Shown here one piece after another: positions 24,140 to 31,464 of a stretch of 64,000 nt of DNA. The position numbers and the translations under genes were made by a program. The notes under the pieces are model-generated. The model was not told the origin of the DNA and did not search any database. It was given only the letters and a program-made list of their open reading frames with translations. Position 1 is the stretch's first letter, and each line of letters starts with the position of its first letter. Source of the DNA: an uncultured Pontibacter sp. (GTDB lineage Bacteria > Bacteroidota > Bacteroidia > Cytophagales > Hymenobacteraceae); assembly GCF_947495565.1 (NCBI RefSeq), contig NZ_CANLZM010000005.1, positions 1 to 64,000 on the forward strand, in the 5' to 3' direction.

Positions 24140-25534
24140 CTATACCTCGTAACCCAGTATTTTCATCATTGCTTCGCTGCTCTGTTCTGGCGCAAACTGC
24201 CAAGTTTTTAGCTCACCATTTTCGTCTCTATCAATCAGAATATGCTGTGGAGATGGTATTAAGCAGTGTTTAATGCCACCATACCCGCTAAGTTGCTCTT
24301 GGTATGCGCCCGTATGGAAGAAACCAATATAAAGCGGCTCTCCCTTGGGGATCTTCGGCAGGAACACCTGGAAAGAATGCATTTCAGAATTGTAATAATC
24401 CTGGCTATCACAGGTCATCCCGCCTATTTGTATCTTACGGTATTGCTTGTCCCAATGATTCACTGCCAAGAGCGGCCAGCGCTGGTTTAAGGCCCAGGCA
24501 TCCGGCAGGTTGGTAATAAAAGAGCCGTCTATCATGTACCACAGCTCTTTGTCGTTCTGCAGCTTTTCGTCCAGGATAGAGTAAATGTTAGCGGCACTCT
24601 CACCTACTGTAAAAATACCGAACTCCGTAAAAATGTTAGGCTCCGGCACGCCCTCCTCGTTACAGATGCGCTTGATAGTGCGCAGGATTTCCTCCGTCAT
24701 ATAACGGTAGTCGTAATCCGCCTGAATAGAGGTTTTGATCGGGAAGCCACCGCCAATATCAATAGTGTCCAACTCCGGGCAAACCTTCTTCACCTCGGCA
24801 TATTTGTACACAAAGCGGCTAAGCTCAGACCAGTAGTAAGAAGTGTCTTTTATACCTGTGTTGATAAAGTAGTGCAGCATTTTCAGCTCAAACCTATCGT
24901 CAGATTTAATTTGCTGCTCGTACAGGTCTATCACATCGTTATAGCGCACGCCCAGCCGCGAAGTATAAAACTCGAACTTAGGCTCCTCGTCAGAGGCCAG
25001 GCGGATGCCAACCTTTGCCTTGGTTTTTACGTGCTCCTTGTAATACTCAATCTCGCCCAAATGGTCGAGTATAGGCATACAGTTCACAAAGCCGTCGTTT
25101 ATAAGTCCGGAAATGTGGTGGCGGTAACGCTCACGCTTAAAGCCATTGCAGATAATATAGGTGTCCTTAGTTATCTTGCCTTTCTTAAACAGCGCCTTCA
25201 CGATCTCCATATCATAACCTGAGGAGGTTTCGATATGTACGCCGTTTTTCAAGGCCTCTTCCATCACAAAAGAGAAGTGAGAGGCCTTGGTGCAGTAGCA
25301 GTAAGTATAGGTGCCGTTATAATCAAGCTTTTGCATGCTCTCATTAAACAGGCGTTTGGCCTTCTGTATCTGAGAGCCTATCTTGGGTAGGTATGTCAGT
25401 TTAAGAGGTGTGCCGTACTGTTTGATGATGTCCATCAGAGGAATACCGTTAAACAGCAACTCGTTGTTTTCTACTGTGAATTCTTCAGTAGGGAAATCAA
25501 AAGTTTGGTGGATCAGATCCGTGTATTTATCCAT
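24140..25534 (-). CDS. speA: Arginine decarboxylase, fold-III PLP enzyme (short Bacteroidota form)
   Basis: 464 residues, shorter than the roughly 630-residue SpeA of proteobacteria. TYCYCTKASHFSFV carries the PLP-binding Lys region; HYFINTGIKDT and DIGGGFPIKTS (glycine loop for the PLP phosphate) and E-F-G-I-F-T-V-G-E-S follow; M-T-C-D-S-Q-D is the C-terminal Cys-Asp active-site pair. It forms agmatine from arginine in polyamine synthesis. The divergent neighbour is an agmatinase-type hydrolase, which supports arginine as substrate rather than a diamine acid. Confidence 0.85.
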   Translation of the reverse strand: MDKYTDLIHQTFDFPTEEFTVENNELLFNGIPLMDIIKQYGTPLKLTYLPKIGSQIQKAKRLFNESMQKLDYNGTYTYCYCTKASHFSFVMEEALKNGVHIETSSGYDMEIVKALFKKGKITKDTYIICNGFKRERYRHHISGLINDGFVNCMPILDHLGEIEYYKEHVKTKAKVGIRLASDEEPKFEFYTSRLGVRYNDVIDLYEQQIKSDDRFELKMLHYFINTGIKDTSYYWSELSRFVYKYAEVKKVCPELDTIDIGGGFPIKTSIQADYDYRYMTEEILRTIKRICNEEGVPEPNIFTEFGIFTVGESAANIYSILDEKLQNDKELWYMIDGSFITNLPDAWALNQRWPLLAVNHWDKQYRKIQIGGMTCDSQDYYNSEMHSFQVFLPKIPKGEPLYIGFFHTGAYQEQLSGYGGIKHCLIPSPQHILIDRDENGELKTWQFAPEQSSEAMMKILGYEV

Positions 25535-25614
25535 TCTGTTGGTTAGGGGAAGTTAAGAAAACATGCAATATTGTTCGTATTTTACCATCTTTGCAAAAAG
25601 TTTGTTCTAAATCT

Positions 25615-26586
25615 ATGAAAAAAGTAAAACTGATAGAAGTCAGGTCTGAGCTGGGGGCCGGAACACGAGGAGCCAGCATGGGGATAGAAGCGCTACGCGT
25701 AGCCTGCTGGGACAAGGGTTCTGATTACTTCAAGCGGTTTAACTCTGTCAGCGTACCGGATCTAAACTATACTTTGTTTGATAAGGATGTATTCCCGAAT
25801 GCGCACCGCATCGACAGCATCCTAACCGTGCAAAAAAATATTGCCAACGCCGTAGAGCAAACCATCAATATAGGAATGTTCCCTTTGGTACTTGCCGGCG
25901 ATCATTCTAACGCACACGGAACCATTGCTGGTATAAAAGCCGCCTACCCGAATAAAACTTTAGGCGTTATCTGGATTGATGCGCATGCCGATATTCATTC
26001 GCCTTATACTTCGCCATCGGGCAACGTGCACGGTATGCCGCTGGCCATGGCCCTGAACGTAGATAACCTGGAGCGCCAGATAAACGACCCGGCACCGGAA
26101 ACCGTGTTCTTCTGGAACTCCCTTAAAAAACTGGGTTACGACGGGCCGAAGCTGAAGCCGGAGCACCTGGTATACATTGTGGTGCGCGATACCGAGGAGC
26201 CCGAGGATTTCTTTATCAGCAAGTACGGCATCAAGAACTTTACCTACGATGAGGTGAACCAGAAAGGCATACCACAGGTAGCCCAGGAGGCCCTGGACCG
26301 CCTGAAGGACTGCGACATCATTTACGTGTCGTTTGATGTGGATAGCCTAGACTCTAAGTTCTCCAAAGGCACCGGCACACCCGTAGAAACCGGCCTTACC
26401 GTAACGCAGGCCAAGGAGCTGAATTACCTGCTGCTGCAGGACCCGCGCGTGGTGTGTTACGAAATGACGGAAATCAACCCGACACTAGACACTGAGAATA
26501 CCATGGCCGAGAACGCTTTTGATATACTGGAAGCCGCTACCGATGCCATTTTACACCGAGAATCTAAAAGTACAGCCATACAGTAA
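25615..26586 (+). CDS. speB: Agmatinase/arginase family ureohydrolase
   Basis: 323 residues from ATG 25615. Binuclear manganese motifs: LAGDHSNAHGT, VIWIDAHADIHSPYTSPSGNVHG and SFDVDSLDSKFSKGTGTPV. In the last, the usual DP after the third Asp is DS. Ureohydrolases release urea from agmatine or arginine; the divergent arginine decarboxylase favours agmatine, but Bacteroidota members are often labelled arginase. The argS start overlaps this stop by one base (TAATG), so they are translationally coupled. Confidence 0.87.
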   Translation: MKKVKLIEVRSELGAGTRGASMGIEALRVACWDKGSDYFKRFNSVSVPDLNYTLFDKDVFPNAHRIDSILTVQKNIANAVEQTINIGMFPLVLAGDHSNAHGTIAGIKAAYPNKTLGVIWIDAHADIHSPYTSPSGNVHGMPLAMALNVDNLERQINDPAPETVFFWNSLKKLGYDGPKLKPEHLVYIVVRDTEEPEDFFISKYGIKNFTYDEVNQKGIPQVAQEALDRLKDCDIIYVSFDVDSLDSKFSKGTGTPVETGLTVTQAKELNYLLLQDPRVVCYEMTEINPTLDTENTMAENAFDILEAATDAILHRESKSTAIQ

Positions 26587-28376
26587 TGCAATTACAAAAC
26601 GCCATTAGCCAAAGCATAAGCCAGGCCCTCAACGCCTTGTTCGAAATCACTGTTGATGCCTCACAAATTGCCCTGCAGCCTACGCGCAAGGAATTTGCCG
26701 GCTCGTTTACCTTCGTTACCTTCCCCTACACCAAGCAGGTGGGCAAGGGCCCTGAGCAGATCGGGCAGGCGCTGGGCGAGTACCTGAAGCAGCATGCTAA
26801 GGAGGTAAAGAACTTCAACGTTGTGAAGGGCTTCCTGAACCTGGAGGTGGAGGAGCAGGAGTGGCTGCGGCTGTTCCGCGGCATTATGACCGATGCAAAC
26901 TATGGCCACGGCGAGCCGAGCGGCCGCAACGTGATGGTGGAGTACTCCTCGCCAAACACGAACAAGCCGCTGCACCTGGGCCACCTGCGCAATAACTTCC
27001 TGGGCTACTCCGTGTCGGAGATCCTGAAGGCCAACGGCCATAAGGTGATGAAGGTGAACCTGGTGAACGACCGTGGTATCCACATCTGCAAGTCGATGCT
27101 GGCTTACGAGAAACTGGGCAACGGCGAAACTCCGGAGAGCAGCGGCATGAAAGGCGACCATTTGGTGGGCAAGTACTACGTGCTGTTCGATAAGGCCTAC
27201 AAAGAGCAGATTGATGAGCTGGTGGCGCAGGGCATGGACAAAGAGGAGGCCAAGAAAAAAGCCCCTTGGATGCTGGAGGCTCAGGACATGCTGCTGAAGT
27301 GGGAGCAGGGCGACGAGCACGTGGTGAACCTCTGGAAAACCATGAACAGCTGGGTATACTCTGGTTTCGATCAGACCTACCGCACCATCGGCGTTGATTT
27401 CGATAAATTCTATTATGAGTCTGAGACCTATACTTTAGGTAAGGAGCGTGTGGAGGAAGGCCTGCAGAAGGAGGTGTTCTTTAAGAAAGACAACGGCTCT
27501 GTGTGGGTAGACCTGACAGACGAAGGCCTGGACGAGAAATTGCTTTTAAGAGCTGATGGTACTTCCGTGTACATTACACAGGACCTCGGCACGGCAGAGC
27601 TGAAGTATAACGACTTCCCGTACGACCAGTCGTTGTACGTAGTAGCCGATGAGCAGAACTACCATTTTCAGGTACTGAAGGCCACGCTGAAGAAACTGGG
27701 CAAGCCTTATGCCGACGGCATTTATCACCTGTCCTATGGCATGGTGGACCTGCCATCGGGTAAGATGAAATCCAGAGAAGGTACCGTAGTAGATGCCGAC
27801 GAACTGGTGCAGGAGATGGTCGACACCGCGCGTCAGCAGACCGAGGAACTGGGCAAGATTGAGGGCTTCACGCCGGAGCAGGCTAAGGAGCTGTATCATA
27901 CTTTGGCGATGGGCGCCCTGAAGTACTTCCTGCTGAAAGTAGACCCGAAGAAGCGCATGCTCTTTAACCCGCAGGAGTCGATTGATTTCCGTGGCAACAC
28001 CGGGCCATTTGTGCAGTACACGCACGCCCGTATCTCGGCCATACTTCGTAAGGCCGGTGAGATGGGTATCAAGTATGATCCTGCTGCATTTGAGAGCTTC
28101 GATAACTTGCACGAGGTGGAGCAGGAGGTGCTCACGCAGCTGGTGAACTTCCCGGCCGTGGTGAAAGAGGCCGGTAACCTGTACGCGCCTTCTGTTATCG
28201 CCAACTACGCTTACGAGCTGGCAAAGGCCTATAACCGTTTCTATCAAGAGATCTCCATCTTTAACGAAACTGATGAGCAGGCGCGTAGCTTCCGCATTGC
28301 CCTTTCTGCTATGGTGGCCCGCTTCGTGCGCGAAAGCATGAAGTTGCTGGGCATTGAGGTGCCGGAGAGGATGTAA
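26586..28376 (+). CDS. argS: Arginyl-tRNA synthetase
   Basis: 596 residues, a class I synthetase charging tRNA-Arg. An Arg-tRNA N-terminal domain is followed by the HIGH-type motif PLHLGHLRNN, the VNDRGIHICKSM segment, and a C-terminal DALR anticodon-binding domain ending SMKLLGIEVPERM. The KMSKS equivalent is SGKMKSREGTVV. Overlaps the agmatinase stop by one base, grouping arginine-related genes in one transcript. Confidence 0.97.
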   Translation: MQLQNAISQSISQALNALFEITVDASQIALQPTRKEFAGSFTFVTFPYTKQVGKGPEQIGQALGEYLKQHAKEVKNFNVVKGFLNLEVEEQEWLRLFRGIMTDANYGHGEPSGRNVMVEYSSPNTNKPLHLGHLRNNFLGYSVSEILKANGHKVMKVNLVNDRGIHICKSMLAYEKLGNGETPESSGMKGDHLVGKYYVLFDKAYKEQIDELVAQGMDKEEAKKKAPWMLEAQDMLLKWEQGDEHVVNLWKTMNSWVYSGFDQTYRTIGVDFDKFYYESETYTLGKERVEEGLQKEVFFKKDNGSVWVDLTDEGLDEKLLLRADGTSVYITQDLGTAELKYNDFPYDQSLYVVADEQNYHFQVLKATLKKLGKPYADGIYHLSYGMVDLPSGKMKSREGTVVDADELVQEMVDTARQQTEELGKIEGFTPEQAKELYHTLAMGALKYFLLKVDPKKRMLFNPQESIDFRGNTGPFVQYTHARISAILRKAGEMGIKYDPAAFESFDNLHEVEQEVLTQLVNFPAVVKEAGNLYAPSVIANYAYELAKAYNRFYQEISIFNETDEQARSFRIALSAMVARFVRESMKLLGIEVPERM

Positions 28377-28412
28377 AGCAGGAGGATTTCTATAGCTGAG
28401 TATCATTTGCTG

Positions 28413-28509
28413 GCGCGGGTTTGCAACCCGTGCCTCCTTATAACCAAACTTGCGATCCGACTTGGCTGGAGGTTCCACTTAAACCGATCACTAGCGTAAG
28501 CGCTTGCGC
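28413..28509. repeat. REP-like palindromes downstream of argS
   Basis: GCGCGGGTT/AACCCGTGC (28413-28433, 9 pairs, 3-base loop) and GCGTAAGC/GCTTGCGC (28494-28509) lie in the gap before the peroxidase gene. The style matches the palindromes at 13239 and 29216. No ORF in 28377-28613. Confidence 0.55.
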
Positions 28510-28613
28510 CGTAGCTGCCATGGTTGTTTGAAACAAACTAGCCATACTTCCTTTAGGGGGATTTTTAAAATTGCTTTCAACATACATACTTCATAAGCCA
28601 TAGAGCCATCAAA

Positions 28614-29207
28614 ATGAATAGCTTGCATAAACTTTTAGCGCCGGTGCTTGTATTAGGGATAACAGCTTCCTGCACAGGCGGGGGCAACTTAGACCTCAAA
28701 CAAAAAACTATGGCTACAGAATCAACCCAGAACACGCAGACCAGCGATTTTTATACTTTTAAAATGAAGTCGCTGGATGGAAAAGACGTGGATTTTTCGC
28801 AGTACAAAGGCAAAAAGGTACTGCTGGTTAACACTGCCTCTGAGTGCGGCTACACGCCGCAGTACGAAGACCTGCAGAAGCTGCACGAAGCCCACGGCAA
28901 CGAGGTGGTTATACTTGGTTTGCCGGCAAACAACTTTGGCGGCCAGGAGCCAGGCTCTCATGAGGAGATTGCTTCTTTCTGCCAGAAAAACTATGGCGTA
29001 TCGTTTCAGATGCTCGAAAAGATTTCTGTAAAAGGAGAAGACCGGCATCCGCTTTATACTTGGCTGGCTCAGAATGCACCCGGCAAAGAGGAGCCGAGCT
29101 GGAACTTTAACAAGTATCTGGTAGACGAAAATGGCAAGGTAGTGGCCTTCTATCCATCCAAAGTAAAACCGATGGATGAGGAATTGTTAGCTGCCATCAA
29201 ACAGTAA
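28614..29207 (+). CDS. Glutathione peroxidase-like lipoprotein
   Basis: 197 residues. An N-terminal lipoprotein signal (LVLGITASC, Cys 20) places it on the periplasmic side, unusual for a family that is mostly cytosolic. The thioredoxin-fold GPx domain has VNTASECGYTPQ with the peroxidatic Cys (not selenocysteine), LPANNFGGQEPG with the catalytic Gln, and SWNFNKYLVDENG with the catalytic Trp-Asn. It reduces hydroperoxides, in such bacteria usually with thioredoxin-like partners. Confidence 0.92.
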   Translation: MNSLHKLLAPVLVLGITASCTGGGNLDLKQKTMATESTQNTQTSDFYTFKMKSLDGKDVDFSQYKGKKVLLVNTASECGYTPQYEDLQKLHEAHGNEVVILGLPANNFGGQEPGSHEEIASFCQKNYGVSFQMLEKISVKGEDRHPLYTWLAQNAPGKEEPSWNFNKYLVDENGKVVAFYPSKVKPMDEELLAAIKQ

Positions 29208-29215
29208 TTAAGACA

Positions 29216-29231
29216 AGGCAAGCGCTTGCCT
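29216..29231. repeat. 16-bp perfect palindrome AGGCAAGCGCTTGCCT
   Basis: Between the peroxidase and menA. Shares the AAGCGCTTGC centre with the palindrome at 28494-28509. REP-like or a protein-binding site. Confidence 0.55.
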
Positions 29232-29260
29232 GCACCGGTTTATTAGCATCGTATAGAATT

Positions 29261-30196
29261 TTGAATACATCACAACACACAACAAACCAAAATCCAGGTC
29301 TGGTAAAGGCCTGGATTTCGGCTTTTAGGCCCCGCACGCTGCCGCTTGCGCTCTCTTGTATAGGTATGGGAGGCTTTATGGCGGCTGCCAATGGTTACTT
29401 TAGTGCTTCTGTGGTAGGGCTTTGTGTGCTCACTACGCTTTTCCTGCAGATACTCTCTAACCTGGCCAACGACTACGGCGACTCCAAACACGGCGCCGAC
29501 AGCGTGCACCGCGAGGGGCCGATGCGCGCGGTGCAGGCAGGGCATATACAGGCCGAACAGATGAAGAAGGGGATGCTGGTGTTTAGTCTACTTTCGCTAA
29601 TGTCTGGTTTACTGCTGTTGTGGGTAGCTTTCGGTACGGAAGGGCTGTTGCTGTTTGTGCTGTTTCTGGTGCTGGGGCTGGCTTCTATCTGGGCGGCCAT
29701 TAACTACACCGCCGGCGACAAACCGTATGGCTATGCCGGCTTAGGCGATGTCTTCGTGTTTGTTTTTTTTGGCTTGGTAGGCGTACTGGGAACCTACTTT
29801 TTGCAGGCGCAGGCACTACAGCCAAGCGTTATACTTCCGGCGCTTATCTGCGGCTTTTTTTCCACAGCGGTACTCAACGTCAACAATATCCGCGACATCA
29901 ATTCTGATACACTGGCCGGGAAACGCTCCATACCTGTGCGGCTTGGCCCGAAGCGGGCAAGGGTTTACCACCTGCTGCTGTTGCTGGGCGGAGTGGCAAG
30001 CGCCTTTGCCTATGTGCTGCTGAACTACCAAACACTATGGCAGTTTCTGTTTGTACTTGCCCTGCCGCTGGTACTGGCAAATGCAGTTAATGTTTGGCGT
30101 AAGCAAACCTCTAAAGAGCTTGATCCATACTTAAAGCAAATGGCCTTGACAACTCTGTTGTTCGTGCTGCTGTTTGGGGTGGGGCAGGTGCTGTAG
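29261..30196 (+). CDS. menA: 1,4-dihydroxy-2-naphthoate polyprenyltransferase
   Basis: 311 residues from a TTG start; no ATG is available before the conserved FRPRTLPLAL segment. UbiA-family membrane prenyltransferase with about eight or nine helices. The first Asp-rich motif reads NDYGDSKHGAD and the second NNIRDINSD, binding magnesium and the prenyl diphosphate. It makes demethylmenaquinone, consistent with menaquinone as the quinone for the NADH dehydrogenase encoded further on. Confidence 0.93.
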   Translation: MNTSQHTTNQNPGLVKAWISAFRPRTLPLALSCIGMGGFMAAANGYFSASVVGLCVLTTLFLQILSNLANDYGDSKHGADSVHREGPMRAVQAGHIQAEQMKKGMLVFSLLSLMSGLLLLWVAFGTEGLLLFVLFLVLGLASIWAAINYTAGDKPYGYAGLGDVFVFVFFGLVGVLGTYFLQAQALQPSVILPALICGFFSTAVLNVNNIRDINSDTLAGKRSIPVRLGPKRARVYHLLLLLGGVASAFAYVLLNYQTLWQFLFVLALPLVLANAVNVWRKQTSKELDPYLKQMALTTLLFVLLFGVGQVL

Positions 30197-30206
30197 GAGA
30201 TCGCGT

Positions 30207-30250
30207 AAAGTATAAAAAGTAAAGCGCCCTGCTTCCACGTTTTATACTTT
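30207..30250. terminator. Possible bidirectional terminator between menA and DUF2306 gene
   Basis: Perfect 11-bp arms (30207-30217 and 30240-30250) built on an AAGTATA/TATACTT pair with a 22-base loop, between convergent genes. AU-rich, hence only moderately convincing. Confidence 0.45.
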
Positions 30251-30251
30251 C

Positions 30252-30755
30252 TTATTCGCTGTGTTGGAGATGATGCTTCTGCTCAAAGTGTTTGCTCCAG
30301 ACATGTTCCTTTTTTGAAATGAATACTGTTCCGACTCCAAACACAGTGGCTGTTGCAATACCAACCATAGCAAAGAAAGGCTTTTCCGGAATACGCACAC
30401 TTAACTCCGAAGCAAAAGCCGCATAAAGCCCTAAAACCGAGTAGTACATAAACCAAATATGCACTGTTTTATACTTTCGGGGAAAATTCTTCAAATACAA
30501 TGGCAGCATTCCCAAGGCCAAAGTCAGGGAACTTACAATTGCCATGATATGGAATAAGCCAAATTTTCCGGTTAGGTTGTAGATGGCCAACGCTGATCCG
30601 CAAACTAAAACCATCGCAATAACATAGCCATAGCCAACTCTTTTATGCTGCTTTGTACCTTTTTTAGTCGCCAGCACAAAAGCACCCGCAACCATAGCAA
30701 TTAAGGCAGCAACCAGATGAAACCAGCCTAAAGTAGAGTTTACAAAGCCATACAT
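30252..30755 (-). CDS. DUF2306-type membrane protein
   Basis: 167 residues with about five helices (roughly residues 10-28, 44-61, 70-86, 98-115 and 125-145). The G-W-F-H-L-V-A-A start, the KKGTKQHKRVGYGYV loop and the H-I-W-F-M-Y-Y segment match DUF2306, an uncharacterised family with conserved histidines that may bind haem or metal. The C-terminal tail is His/Lys/Glu-rich. Single gene. Confidence 0.75.
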   Translation of the reverse strand: MYGFVNSTLGWFHLVAALIAMVAGAFVLATKKGTKQHKRVGYGYVIAMVLVCGSALAIYNLTGKFGLFHIMAIVSSLTLALGMLPLYLKNFPRKYKTVHIWFMYYSVLGLYAAFASELSVRIPEKPFFAMVGIATATVFGVGTVFISKKEHVWSKHFEQKHHLQHSE

Positions 30756-30867
30756 TTCTTCGTCGTTTTGGTGATTGTTTTAACTACCTGGTTACTGCCT
30801 ATCATGAGCCATACTGTTAATAAACAGGCCGCAAACGTGTCGGTGCCAAGTATAAAACCAAAGCTCT

Positions 30868-31242
30868 TTACTCCTCAAAATTGTCGTAATATGTGAAGTC
30901 CTTCACGATTTTACCGTTCTCAAATGTGAAAATCGTGCAGATCGGAAGTCTAAACTCCGAACCATCCGGCGCAGTTCCGCTCGATACAAACTCTACAATG
31001 GCGTGCTGCTCACCTGACGGGTATACTTGAATAACTGTGTCTTTTAAGTCTGGGAATATTTCGTTCAGCTCGCTGTATTTTTGGATGGTCTGCTCACGAG
31101 TCTGCGTTACAATGCCTTGCCCAAGTGACGGGTCTTTGAACGCTGCTGTTTCTGCATACATTCCAGCCATCTTCTCCCAATCATGGTTGTTGAAGTGTGC
31201 AAAGTATTGGTCTACTAAATCCAAAGTATTTGTATTGGCCAT
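30868..31242 (-). CDS. SnoaL/NTF2-like protein
   Basis: 124 residues with the cone-shaped NTF2-like layout: YFAHFNNHDWEKMAGMY helix start, AAFKDPSLG, and an antiparallel sheet ending CTIFTFENGKIVKDFTYYDN. These are widespread small pocket proteins (isomerases, cyclases or ligand binders). No specific catalytic residues are recognised. Single gene. Confidence 0.85.
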   Translation of the reverse strand: MANTNTLDLVDQYFAHFNNHDWEKMAGMYAETAAFKDPSLGQGIVTQTREQTIQKYSELNEIFPDLKDTVIQVYPSGEQHAIVEFVSSGTAPDGSEFRLPICTIFTFENGKIVKDFTYYDNFEE

Positions 31243-31464
31243 AGTTGATTCGATTATAGTATTACATCAAGTCATCAGATTTTTTTTGCTTGATCAGCAT
31301 AAACCATTTTAAAAGGCAGTTTATACAGTATTGCTTCGGCTTGTCTACAGCTTGTTTGCAAACACAAGTCTACAACCGGCTGAGAGGCTAATAATAAGGG
31401 GCAATTTTTATAAGTATAACCTGGCCGGTTTAGAACGCAACTAGGCTATACTTATAAACTACTG

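Noticed and set aside
27546-28478. 310-residue minus-strand ORF
   Set aside because: Antisense to the conserved argS gene; no domain; caused by GC-rich codon bias.
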